Counted from the stretch's first letter, positions 1 through 6,111 are shown. The stretch: 8,716 nucleotides of DNA from Rubrobacteraceae bacterium (GCA_013698525.1 JACCSM010000238.1:1-8716), one strand, 5' to 3'. Made by a program: numbers and translations. The notes: generated by a model from the letters alone, not told the origin.

Positions 1-1
1 C

Positions 2-460
2 GACCTCATCGACACGGGCAACAGGATGTTAAAGCCCGTAACCAACTACGTCGGCACCTACGTCAACATGTGGGAGCGCATCTTCGAGGAGAAGCCGATG
101 GAGACCTGGCTCGCGATGAACAAGTGGGTCAATGACGGGCCTCCCTTCCCGGGCGCGACGTTCAGGCAGTGGATCACCGAGTTCTACCAGCAGAACAAGC
201 TGGCCAAGGGCGAGATAGTCCTCCGGGGCCGCCGCGTCGACCTCTCGAACATAGAGATCCCGCTCCTCAACATCGCCGGCAAGAAGGACCACATCTGCAC
301 CCTTCCGCAGGCTGAAGCCACGATGAACCTCGTCAGCAGTGAGGACAAGGAGTTCTTCGTCCTCGACGCCGGCCACGTCGGCCTTATGACCGGCCGCGGC
401 GCCAAAAAAGGTCTCTGGCCCAAGGTCAGCGACTGGCTGGGTAGCCGCTCCGGCGGGTGA
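2..460 (+). CDS. phaC: Class III poly(3-hydroxyalkanoate) synthase PhaC, C-terminal part (5' end outside the window)
   Basis: This is the last ~152 residues of an alpha/beta-hydrolase-fold PHA synthase, which polymerises (R)-3-hydroxyacyl-CoA into storage polyester at the granule surface. The frame is open from base 2 to the TGA at 458-460. The in-frame ATG at base 26 is internal: the family is about 355 residues long, and its lid region and lipase-box Cys would lie to the left. Visible class III hallmarks are the MLKPV segment, FRQWITEFYQQNKL followed by GEIVLRGRRVDLSNI, the catalytic-Asp motif AGKKDHIC, the SSEDKEFFVLDAGHVGL segment with the catalytic His, and a final WPKVSDWL. Class III enzymes need a PhaE partner, and none is visible here, so it may lie upstream. 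The catalytic Cys cannot be checked. The stop is followed after four bases by a hairpin and an octamer-repeat run. The class assignment comes from remembered family motifs. Confidence 0.88.
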   Translation, partial: DLIDTGNRMLKPVTNYVGTYVNMWERIFEEKPMETWLAMNKWVNDGPPFPGATFRQWITEFYQQNKLAKGEIVLRGRRVDLSNIEIPLLNIAGKKDHICTLPQAEATMNLVSSEDKEFFVLDAGHVGLMTGRGAKKGLWPKVSDWLGSRSGG

Positions 461-464
461 GCAC

Positions 465-480
465 GCGCCCTGTCGGGCGC
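465..480 (+). terminator. Short GC hairpin just after the PHA synthase stop
   Basis: GCGCCC (465-470) and GGCGC with its preceding G (475-480) form a perfect 6-bp stem around the loop TGTC. It begins four bases after the stop codon and is followed by TTGTCAGC, where an octamer-repeat run starts. There is no long T tract, so it may be a Rho-assisted terminator or a 3'-end stabilising hairpin rather than a classic intrinsic terminator. Confidence 0.45.
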
Positions 481-483
481 TTG

Positions 484-515
484 TCAGCACTTCAGCTAGT
501 CAGCATTTCAGCTAT
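484..515 (+). repeat. Octamer TCAGCNNN repeat run, copy A
   Basis: TCAGC occurs at 484, 492, 500 and 508, exactly 8 bases apart. The variable triplets after it are ACT, TAG, ATT and TAT. The run starts three bases after the 465-480 hairpin. It is one of three related runs in this window, each directly downstream of a + strand gene and its hairpin. Unlike the other two, it ends in TATCGCG rather than a T tract. Its function is unknown. Confidence 0.7.
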
Positions 516-542
516 CGCGTGCGCAGACCCTGGCTGACAGCT

Positions 543-577
543 CGCAGCGCGTAAGGTCCCAGGTCTTACGCGCTGCG
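543..577. repeat. Perfect 13-bp inverted repeat in the phaC / F420-oxidoreductase intergenic region
   Basis: The arm CGCAGCGCGTAAG (543-555) is perfectly complementary to CTTACGCGCTGCG (565-577), with the 9-base loop GTCCCAGGT. No T run follows on either strand, so a plain intrinsic terminator is doubtful. It could be a Rho-linked terminator for the PHA operon, a leader structure for the next gene, or a protein-binding palindrome. The 3' half of its loop and arm (CCAGGTCT, 559-566) can also pair, with one bulged base, to AGACCCTGG (525-533), giving a weaker alternative fold. Confidence 0.6.
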
Positions 578-683
578 CTATGACATCCGTCACCCGGAAA
601 CCAGGACGATCTTCACTACCCGAGACCACGCCGCGTCCTTACACTCCTCTGGAGAACCTGATAGGAACGTCAGAGGAGGTACG

Positions 684-710
684 ATGCAAGACCAGAGCGG
701 GCAAGCATGA
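684..710 (+). CDS. Possible 8-codon leader ORF (MQDQSGQA) overlapping the next start codon
   Basis: The only strong Shine-Dalgarno sequence in this region, AGAGGAGGT (672-680), lies three bases before ATG 684 and not close to the main gene's ATG at 707. From 684 the frame reads eight codons and stops with TGA at 708-710, so the stop overlaps the start of the oxidoreductase as ATGA. The oxidoreductase frame has no ATG, GTG or TTG upstream of 707 before an in-frame TAG at 662-664, so its start cannot be moved to use this site. The arrangement fits a mini-cistron that delivers ribosomes to the main gene by translational coupling. The rather short spacing and the absence of comparative data keep confidence modest. 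A sequence change that shifted the frame of a longer original N-terminus is an alternative. Confidence 0.4.
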   Translation: MQDQSGQA

Positions 711-1588
711 AGCTCGGAGTGCAGCTCAACAGCTTCGACTGGACAGGAGGGCCGGAGCGGTTCGGTAGGAACATCGCGGATATCGGCAGGGTCGCGGAGG
801 AAGCTGGCTTCGACCGCATCGGGGTGGCCGACCATGTCTGGCAGCATCCGATCATGGGCGGCCCAGAGGCGAACGAACCGGAGTGTTACTCGACGCTCGC
901 GTTCCTGGCGGCCAACACGGAGAGGATAGGACTCACGGCGATGGTGTCCGGGGTGCACTCCCGTCACCCTGCCGTCCTCGTGAAGGCCGTAAGCACCCTG
1001 GATGTACTCTCCGGCGGGCGTGCCTGCTTCGGCGTCGGCTCGGGCCACTACGAGGAGGAGACGCACGGGCTCGGGATCCCCTTCCCGCCACAGAGGGAGC
1101 GCTTCGAGATGCTCGAGGAGACGGTCCAGATAGCCCTGCGGATGTGGAGCGGCGATCGCGGAGACGAGCGGCCCTTCGAGGGGAAGCACTACCAGCTCGA
1201 ACGCCCCTTGAACCTACCGCAGAGCATTAGCAGGCCCCACCCCCCGATCATGATCGCCGGCGACGGAGAGAAGAAGACGTTGCGCCTGGTCGCGCGCTAC
1301 GCCGACGCCTGCAGCCTGCGTCCCGGCCCGCAGGTGCCGGACAAGCTCGGCGTGTTGCGGAGGCACTGCGAGACAGAGGTCAGGGATTACGAGGAGATCG
1401 AGAAGACCTGCGCTTTCGCCTTCGACGTCGGTGAGAGCGGCGAGAAGGTGGACGAATTGATCGGGCAGTTGCGCTGGCTCTCCGGTATGGGGGTCGAGAC
1501 GGTGATCGGCTTCGTGCCGAACGTAGACAGGATCACGCCGCTCGAGGTGATCGGCAGCGAGGTCATCCCTGCGGTGGCCGATCTTTGA
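707..1588 (+). CDS. LLM-class F420-dependent oxidoreductase, Rv1855c-like
   Basis: The 293-residue product is a luciferase-like monooxygenase-fold TIM barrel of the group that uses deazaflavin F420, probably cytoplasmic. Visible landmarks are the MKLGVQL first strand, VADHVW (residues 40-45), LSGGRACFGVGSGHYEEE (101-118, the typical SGGR...GxGxGxxxxE cofactor region), the FEGKHYQ segment (157-163), and IMIAGDGEKKTLRLVARYAD (181-200) with LGVLRRHC after it. That last pattern resembles the mycobacterial Rv1855c family as I remember it. The C-terminus (GQLRWLSGMGVETVIGFVPN) is the usual final barrel strand. ATG 707 is the only start available in frame. Its own Shine-Dalgarno is weak, and it may be coupled to the 684-710 leader ORF. 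The stop is followed after two bases by a strong hairpin, so it is probably monocistronic. The substrate cannot be inferred. Confidence 0.88.
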   Translation: MKLGVQLNSFDWTGGPERFGRNIADIGRVAEEAGFDRIGVADHVWQHPIMGGPEANEPECYSTLAFLAANTERIGLTAMVSGVHSRHPAVLVKAVSTLDVLSGGRACFGVGSGHYEEETHGLGIPFPPQRERFEMLEETVQIALRMWSGDRGDERPFEGKHYQLERPLNLPQSISRPHPPIMIAGDGEKKTLRLVARYADACSLRPGPQVPDKLGVLRRHCETEVRDYEEIEKTCAFAFDVGESGEKVDELIGQLRWLSGMGVETVIGFVPNVDRITPLEVIGSEVIPAVADL

Positions 1589-1590
1589 CA

Positions 1591-1625
1591 GCGGGTTGGT
1601 GAAGGATTCACCTTCACCAACCCGC
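1591..1625 (+). terminator. Perfect 15-bp hairpin after the F420 oxidoreductase
   Basis: GCGGGTTGGTGAAGG (1591-1605) pairs perfectly with CCTTCACCAACCCGC (1611-1625) around the loop ATTCA, starting two bases after the stop codon. It is followed by GCTGG and then by octamer-repeat run B, which ends in TTTTT at 1660-1664. The T tract is about 35 bases beyond the stem, so this is not a standard intrinsic terminator. It is a strong candidate for the transcript 3' end or for blocking exonucleases. Confidence 0.7.
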
Positions 1626-1630
1626 GCTGG

Positions 1631-1664
1631 TCAACATTTCAGCACTTCAGCTTGTCAGCTTTTT
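1631..1664 (+). repeat. Octamer TCAGCNNN repeat run, copy B, ending in T5
   Basis: TCAAC at 1631 and TCAGC at 1639, 1647 and 1655 lie exactly 8 bases apart. The triplets that follow are ATT, ACT, TTG and TTT, and the run ends in five T residues (1660-1664). It begins five bases (GCTGG) after the 3' end of the 1591-1625 hairpin, the same spacing and sequence as in copy C. It ends seven bases before the ribosome binding site of the next gene. Confidence 0.7.
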
Positions 1665-1684
1665 GTTCGTAGAGAGGAGTAACC

Positions 1685-2119
1685 ATGGTCGAACAGCATA
1701 ATATCCACAGTAGGACCAGCGTTGCGACGGCGGTCGGTGTCCTTTCCGTCATCTACGCCGTTACCTTCTTCTTCGGCGCTTTGTTGCACCTTGGCTTGCG
1801 TATTTCGCTAAGATTCGCGGTCCTTGCCGAACCCACGATACTCCCGGCTGCGATCGTCGAAAGCCTCTGCGGGTTGGCACTGTTGTTCGGCGCTTTCGCG
1901 TTGCTCACCCGCACGAACTGGACCTGGACGGCTGCCTTCACGGCCCATGCGATTGCCCTTGGAGGTGTCCTGCTGGGTATGGGCGCTCTGGCCGCTGGGG
2001 CCGGCCCGTCCACGGACCTGAACACTATCTACCACCGCGTTATGCTGGTGGGTCTCGTGGCGGTCCTGGCGCTGTTGCTTTCACCCCCAGGAAGGACCGC
2101 GCTCCGTCGCGCGGCGTGA
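1685..2119 (+). CDS. Small four-helix integral membrane protein of unknown function
   Basis: The 144-residue protein is strongly hydrophobic, with four predicted membrane helices at about residues 13-38, 52-75, 81-104 and 116-133. It has a short polar N-terminus (MVEQHNIHSR) and a basic C-terminal tail (GRTALRRAA), which suggests a cytoplasmic C-terminus. No catalytic or binding motif is recognised and I cannot name a family. It resembles small membrane proteins of the DoxX or DUF type only in size and helix count. The start is well supported by AGAGGAG just upstream (1673-1679), five bases from ATG 1685. It lies 57 bases before the preferred GTG of a sensor kinase on the same strand, so it may share a transcript with that two-component system. 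It could be an accessory or target of the system, which is inference from position only. Confidence 0.8.
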   Translation: MVEQHNIHSRTSVATAVGVLSVIYAVTFFFGALLHLGLRISLRFAVLAEPTILPAAIVESLCGLALLFGAFALLTRTNWTWTAAFTAHAIALGGVLLGMGALAAGAGPSTDLNTIYHRVMLVGLVAVLALLLSPPGRTALRRAA

Positions 2120-2129
2120 CCGATAGTAA

Positions 2130-2135
2130 TACAAT
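2130..2135 (+). promoter_or_regulatory. Possible -10 element upstream of the sensor kinase
   Basis: TACAAT (five of six matches to TATAAT) lies in a locally AT-rich patch (AGTAATACAAT) right after the membrane-protein stop. No good -35 is seen at 16-18 bases upstream. If it is active, the two-component operon would start near 2142, some 35 bases before GTG 2177, and TTG 2144 would be almost at the transcript end. Confidence 0.3.
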
Positions 2136-2176
2136 CGCACTGATTGCGGGGGTCTCCTCAGGGGGTTCGAGATCTC

Positions 2177-3397
2177 GTGAATGAGAGAGTACAGGGCGAC
2201 AGCCCTCCGGCAGGTGGCAGAATCTTTCGTTTCCCGCGGGGCGGGCGGTTGTTGGGCCCGCTGTTCGGGCTGGTCTTTCTCATCTACCCGATCCGGGCCG
2301 TGCTCACCTCAGACCCTACGCCCGCGCGGGTATCGCTCGCTCTAGGTGGGGCTGCGCTCTTCGCCGGGGTGTTCCTGTGGCTGATCTGGATGCAAGAACC
2401 GCTCTGGTCTGCATCCGCAAAGCCTTCCGAGGTGCGCAAGCGCCGGGCGGCGATAGCGTTCCTGGCCGTAGTGGCGATCGTGCTCAATCTCACCCTGGGC
2501 AGCGAGTGGCGCGTGCTCTTCTTCCACGTCAACGTCGCCGCCGGGATAATGCTTTTGACCAGGGACGCCTATGTGGCGATCGCGGGTCTGGCGGTCACCA
2601 CGTTGGCGCTCGGCCTCGTCTCTGGAATGGCGTGGCTCGTGCTACCGACGGTGGTGTTAGGCCTGTGGGCTACCGCTTTCGTCCGCCAGGTCGCCGTTGT
2701 CGCGGAGCTGCGGTCGGCGAGGGAAGAGCTCGCCCGCCTGGCCGTCAGCGAAGAAAGGTTGCGCTTCGCCAGAGATCTGCACGACCTCCTCGGCCACAGC
2801 CTCTCCCTCATCACGCTAAAGAGCGAACTGGCCGGAAGACTCCTTCCCGCCGCACCGGAGAAGGCAGCAACGGAAGTCCACGACATCGAAGGCGTCGCGC
2901 GCCAGGCCTTGCGCGAGGTCCGCGAGGCCGTCGCCGGCTACCGGCAGCCCACGCTAGTAGAGGAGCTCGCCGGCGCGGGAGAGATGCTCGATGCGGCTGG
3001 TATCTTCTGCAAGATAGAGAACGAAGCCGGCGTGCTACCGAACGCCGTCGACGCCGTCCTCGCCTGGGCGGTGCGCGAGGGTGCAACGAACGTGATCCGA
3101 CACAGCCGCGCCAGACACTGCCAGATCCTTGTGGCGCGCGAGGACGAGGAGATCTACGCCGAGATAAGCGACGACGGAGAGGGTTCTCAGGAGGGCAACG
3201 GAGGTGCCTCGGGCAACGGCCTCTCGGGGCTCGCCGAACGCGTTGCAACCTTCGCCGGCCGCGTCGAGACCGGTTCGCCGCCAGATGGCGGGTTCCGCCT
3301 GCACGTCAGCCTGCCTGCGGCCAGCAGCGCGGCGCAGTCAAAAGGGCCTGAACCGGGTCTGGATGGTAGCGTCACCGGCGAAGATTGGCCTCGATGA
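2177..3397 (+). CDS. Membrane sensor histidine kinase, HisKA_3 (NarL/DesK type)
   Basis: This is the sensor of a two-component system: it autophosphorylates on His and passes phosphate to the adjacent regulator. From GTG 2177 it has 406 residues. Roughly five to six membrane helices span residues 25-169 with only short loops, so the signal may be sensed in or at the membrane. Next come a short coiled linker, then the dimerisation box SEERLRFARDLHDLLGHSLS with the phospho-acceptor His at about residue 202, and then a HATPase_c domain with N box EGATNVIRH (301-309), G1 DDGEG (332-336) and G2 GNGLSGLAERV (346-356). All key residues are present. The reading frame is open back to TTG 2144, which would add 11 residues but has no Shine-Dalgarno. 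GTG 2177 has AGGGGG upstream at long spacing. Its stop overlaps the regulator start by four bases. DesK (membrane fluidity) is the closest architecture, but the signal is unknown. Confidence 0.88.
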   Translation: MNERVQGDSPPAGGRIFRFPRGGRLLGPLFGLVFLIYPIRAVLTSDPTPARVSLALGGAALFAGVFLWLIWMQEPLWSASAKPSEVRKRRAAIAFLAVVAIVLNLTLGSEWRVLFFHVNVAAGIMLLTRDAYVAIAGLAVTTLALGLVSGMAWLVLPTVVLGLWATAFVRQVAVVAELRSAREELARLAVSEERLRFARDLHDLLGHSLSLITLKSELAGRLLPAAPEKAATEVHDIEGVARQALREVREAVAGYRQPTLVEELAGAGEMLDAAGIFCKIENEAGVLPNAVDAVLAWAVREGATNVIRHSRARHCQILVAREDEEIYAEISDDGEGSQEGNGGASGNGLSGLAERVATFAGRVETGSPPDGGFRLHVSLPAASSAAQSKGPEPGLDGSVTGEDWPR

Positions 3398-4002
3398 CCG
3401 TTCGCGTGCTCCTGGCGGAGGACCAGGCGATGGTGCGCGGCGCGCTTTCTGCCCTGCTCTCCCTCGAGGATGACATCGAGATCGTCGCCGAGGCATCGCG
3501 CGGGGACGAGATACTCCCCGCCGCACTGGATACCCTTCCAGACGTGGCGCTCCTCGACATAGAGATGCCCGGCGGGGACGGCCTCGAGGCGGCGGCCGTC
3601 CTTCACGAGCGATTGCCTTCGTGCCGCGTGGTCATCCTGACGACCTTCGGGCGCTCTGGTTACCTCAGGCGGGCCATGGAGAGCGGTGCTGCCGGGTTCC
3701 TGCTCAAGGACGCCCCGGCCTCCGAACTGGCCAAGGCAATTCACAGGGCCATGAAAGGTGAGCGGGTGGTCGACCCCGCCCTGGCAGCGGCCGCCCTGAG
3801 CGAGGGTGACAACCCTCTCACGGAACGCGAGCGAGAGACGCTTGCAGCTTCGGAGGGCGGAGCAACGATAGAAGATATAGCGGCCAGGCTCTACCTCTCA
3901 GAAGGTACCGTGCGCAACTATCTTTCTACGGCCATCAAGAAGCTCGGGACGCGTAACCGCGTCGAGGCGGCGCGCCTGGCCGAACGAAAAGGCTGGTTGT
4001 AA
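3394..4002 (+). CDS. NarL/FixJ-type response regulator (DesR-like), partner of the upstream kinase
   Basis: The 202-residue cytoplasmic DNA-binding regulator has a receiver domain at about residues 3-118 with acidic pocket residues AED (8-10), the phospho-acceptor Asp55 in VALLDIEMPGGDG, the switch Thr in ILTTF (81-85) and Lys105 in GFLLKDAP. A LuxR/GerE helix-turn-helix follows at about 140-200 (LTEREREtL; LSEGTVRNYLSTAIKKLGTR). ATG 3394 is chosen because it overlaps the kinase stop as ATGA, the usual coupling within such operons. TTG 3385 just upstream has no better signal. The receiver wording is close to DesR-family regulators as I remember them. The target promoters are unknown. The stop is followed after one base by a 17-bp hairpin, marking the operon end. 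Confidence 0.92.
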   Translation: MTVRVLLAEDQAMVRGALSALLSLEDDIEIVAEASRGDEILPAALDTLPDVALLDIEMPGGDGLEAAAVLHERLPSCRVVILTTFGRSGYLRRAMESGAAGFLLKDAPASELAKAIHRAMKGERVVDPALAAAALSEGDNPLTERERETLAASEGGATIEDIAARLYLSEGTVRNYLSTAIKKLGTRNRVEAARLAERKGWL

Positions 4003-4003
4003 A

Positions 4004-4041
4004 GCGTTAGTAGGGAAGGCTCCAGCCTTCCCTACTAGCGC
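4004..4041 (+). terminator. 17-bp hairpin ending the two-component operon
   Basis: GCGTTAGTAGGGAAGGC (4004-4020) pairs with GCCTTCCCTACTAGCGC (4025-4041) around the loop TCCA, with a single G-T wobble, starting one base after the response-regulator stop. It is followed by GCTGG and then octamer-repeat run C, the same layout as after the F420 oxidoreductase. It lies between convergent genes and could also act on transcripts from the - strand PHA synthase. Confidence 0.7.
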
Positions 4042-4046
4042 GCTGG

Positions 4047-4097
4047 TCAGCACGCTGCCTACGGCAGCTTGTTAGCACTTCAGCATCTCAGCTTTTT
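4047..4097 (+). repeat. Octamer TCAGCNNN repeat run, copy C, with a nested small hairpin and T5 end
   Basis: TCAGC at 4047 is followed by a nested hairpin GCTGCC-TAC-GGCAGC (4054-4068). After it, GCAGC (4064), TTAGC (4072), TCAGC (4080) and TCAGC (4088) lie exactly 8 bases apart, and the run ends in TTTTT (4093-4097). The first step, 4047 to 4064, is 17 bases: two units plus one base. The terminal TCAGCTTTTT matches copy B exactly. Confidence 0.65.
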
Positions 4098-4130
4098 CTC
4101 TTCGGAGCGGCGCCCACTCCGGGTGATGTC

Positions 4131-4149
4131 TGGAGCGGGGCGTGCTCCA
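4131..4149. terminator. Weak hairpin in the convergent intergenic region
   Basis: TGGAGC (4131-4136) pairs with GCTCCA (4144-4149) around the loop GGGGCGT. A second small stem, CGGAG/CTCCG, spans 4103-4121. Both lie 43 or more bases beyond the stop of the - strand PHA synthase. No T tract follows on that strand. They may help end the - strand transcript, but support is limited to the base pairing. Confidence 0.3.
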
Positions 4150-4191
4150 CGTCAGCCGTCAGAACTTCCTGATACCTGAATCCTTACAATC

Positions 4192-6111
4192 TTATTTTTC
4201 CTTCACGTAGGTGCCTGGGGCGTCTTCTATCGGTGGGTAGGCTTCGCTGCCCATCTCGGGTGGGTTTACCTGCTCTCCTGATTGGTCATCGAGCCACCTG
4301 CTCCAGTCTTCCCACCAGGAGCCTTCGTGCTCTTTGGCGTTCTCACGCCAGTCCGCGGAGGTATCGAAGGCGCCGCCGTTCTCGGTCGCCCAGTAGCGTC
4401 CCTTGCCCTTGGATGGAGGGTTGATCATGCCAGCTATGTGGCCCGAGTTGGCGAGGGTGAAGCGGGTCGTGCCGTTTGCGAGCCTGGAGATCTTCCACGC
4501 CGAGGCCCAGGGGACGATGTGGTCCTTCTCGGCCCCTACGGCGTAGATGTCGCCCTCGATCCTGGAGAGGTCTATGGGGCGGCCCTTTATCTCCACCTTG
4601 CCAGGCTCTATGAGGTTGTTCTCCAGGTAGGTGTTGCGCAGGTAGAAGCTGTGGGCGTCGCGGGCCATGCGCGTGCCGTCCGAGTTCCAGTACAGGAGGT
4701 CGAAGGCAGGAGGTTTCTGGCCGAGGAGGTAGTTGTTGACGACGTTGGACCAGATCAGGTCGTTGGAGCGGAGCAAATTGAACATGTTGGCCATCTTGCG
4801 GTTATCCAGATACCCGCGCTCGAGCATCTGCTGCTCCATGAACTCTATCTGCGGCTCGTCGATGAAGACCCCGGTGTCCCCCACCTCCGTAAAATCGTGC
4901 AACGCGACCATAAACGTCGGCGGGCCGAAGGGGTTCTCGTCTTCGCCGGCGGAGAGCCAGGAGAGTGTGATCGCGAGCAGCGTCCCCCCTACGCAGTAGC
5001 CGACGGGGTTGACCTTCTCGGCCCCGGTGATATCCCTCACGACCTCGGCAGCAGCGAGCGGCCCCTTTGTCATGTATTCCTCGAACTGAGTGTCTTCCAT
5101 CGAGGCGTCAGGGTTCTTCCAGGAGATCATGAACACCGTGTAGCCCTGGTCGACCAGGTATTTGACGAAGCTGTTCTTCGGCTGCAAATCGAGTATGTAG
5201 TACTTGTTGATCCAGGGCGGTATGAACATCACCGGCGTCTCGTGGACCTTGTCCGTGGTCGGCTCGTACTGGATCAACTCTATGAGCTCGTTGCGGTAGA
5301 CGACTTTGCCAGGCGTGATCGCCAGGTTCTCTCCTGGCTGGAAGGCGTTGGCGTCGGTCATGCTCATGCGGCCTTCCTGCAGATCCGCGAGCAGGTTGCG
5401 GGCACCCTCGGCGAGGCTGGCTCCCCCTGTCTCGAAAGCCCGCTTTAGGGCTGCTGGGTTGGTAAGCAGATAGTTGACCGGGGCCATGGCATCTACGAAC
5501 TGTTTGAGGTGGAACTTCAGGCGCCGCTGCTCGGCGGTGTCCTCACCATTGGTCTCCTCCGCCTCCTCGAGCAGGTACTCCGAGGCGAGCATGTAAGACG
5601 CCTTGAGGGTCTCGTAGTATGGATTCTGCTCCCAGTCAGGCGCCGAGAACCGCTTGTCGGTACGACCCTCTTCGTTATCCTGCGATGTCTGGAGGCCCCA
5701 GAAACGGTATGTTGCCTCCTGCCAACTCTTCATCGTGGCGCCGAACAGCCTGGCGTTGAAGTCCGTAGCCCGCTCCATAGCGCGCGCGGGGTCGGACATC
5801 TCGCGCGCCCAGAGGGTCTGGAGGGAGCGTGTGATCTCCATCCAGTCAATGGGCAAAACGCTCTGCATGGGGTTGGCGTCCCACAGCTTCTCGACGGTAG
5901 AGAGCAAGGGGTCGTTCCGCACGGCCCCCTCGGGTAACTCCGCGGTCTCCTCTCCTGTCCTCACACCCGGCATCATGAGCCAGGGTACGCTCGTGCCCGG
6001 CGTCGCAGTCATAGGTCCCATGTTCGCCTGCATCCACTCCGCCCACACATCGAACGGCGCCATCTGTGACGGAGCATCGGAACCGCGGTTGCCTGTCTTG
6101 CCTTCGCTCAT
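4192..6111 (-). CDS. phaC: Class I-like poly(3-hydroxyalkanoate) synthase PhaC
   Basis: The 639-residue enzyme polymerises (R)-3-hydroxyacyl-CoA at the PHA granule. The N-terminal PhaC_N-type region (about 80-290) includes DPARAMERATDFNARLFG and the conserved APVNYLLTNPAAL segment, followed by ETPVMFIPPWINKYYILDL (292-310). The alpha/beta-hydrolase core carries the lipase-like box GYCVGG with nucleophile Cys373, catalytic Asp530 in AVGAEKDHIVPW and general-base His558 in ANSGHIAGMINPP. The Asp-His distance of 28 equals that of the Ralstonia class I enzyme as I recall it. The protein is about 50 residues longer than that enzyme, mostly at the N-terminus. The tail WSRWLDDQSG and GTYVKEK are typical. 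The start is well fixed: GAGGAGG lies eight bases upstream of the ATG on the - strand. It is convergent with the two-component operon and divergent from an acyl-CoA dehydrogenase. No phasin, PhaA or PhaB is visible. Confidence 0.93.
   Translation of the reverse strand: MSEGKTGNRGSDAPSQMAPFDVWAEWMQANMGPMTATPGTSVPWLMMPGVRTGEETAELPEGAVRNDPLLSTVEKLWDANPMQSVLPIDWMEITRSLQTLWAREMSDPARAMERATDFNARLFGATMKSWQEATYRFWGLQTSQDNEEGRTDKRFSAPDWEQNPYYETLKASYMLASEYLLEEAEETNGEDTAEQRRLKFHLKQFVDAMAPVNYLLTNPAALKRAFETGGASLAEGARNLLADLQEGRMSMTDANAFQPGENLAITPGKVVYRNELIELIQYEPTTDKVHETPVMFIPPWINKYYILDLQPKNSFVKYLVDQGYTVFMISWKNPDASMEDTQFEEYMTKGPLAAAEVVRDITGAEKVNPVGYCVGGTLLAITLSWLSAGEDENPFGPPTFMVALHDFTEVGDTGVFIDEPQIEFMEQQMLERGYLDNRKMANMFNLLRSNDLIWSNVVNNYLLGQKPPAFDLLYWNSDGTRMARDAHSFYLRNTYLENNLIEPGKVEIKGRPIDLSRIEGDIYAVGAEKDHIVPWASAWKISRLANGTTRFTLANSGHIAGMINPPSKGKGRYWATENGGAFDTSADWRENAKEHEGSWWEDWSRWLDDQSGEQVNPPEMGSEAYPPIEDAPGTYVKEK

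Noticed and set aside
484..515. Octamer runs considered as a CRISPR array or coding repeat
   Set aside because: The units are only 8 bases long with 3 variable bases, there are no spacers of CRISPR size and no cas genes, and the runs lie between genes with stops in the frames.
590..1189. 199-codon - strand frame opposite the F420 oxidoreductase
   Set aside because: It is a shadow of a gene with clear family motifs and has no recognisable domain.
2144..2176. TTG 2144 as start of the sensor kinase
   Set aside because: It has no Shine-Dalgarno and would lie only a few bases after a start set by the TACAAT element. GTG 2177 is preferred but not proven.
2377..3351. 324-codon + strand frame inside the sensor kinase
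   Set aside because: It is an Arg/Gly/Pro-rich alternate frame of the kinase gene, with no motifs and no ribosome site. The kinase frame has all the catalytic boxes.
3385..3393. TTG 3385 as start of the response regulator
   Set aside because: ATG 3394 gives the standard ATGA overlap with the kinase stop and a normal receiver N-terminus (MTVRVLLAED).
4282..5448. Long 388-codon + strand open frame opposite the PHA synthase
   Set aside because: It is antisense to a well-supported gene and shows no family motif. High GC codon use leaves such mirror frames open. It has the repetitive Val/Leu/Arg/Glu composition of a shadow frame. The + strand frames at 5509-5937 and 5654-6115 are rejected for the same reason.
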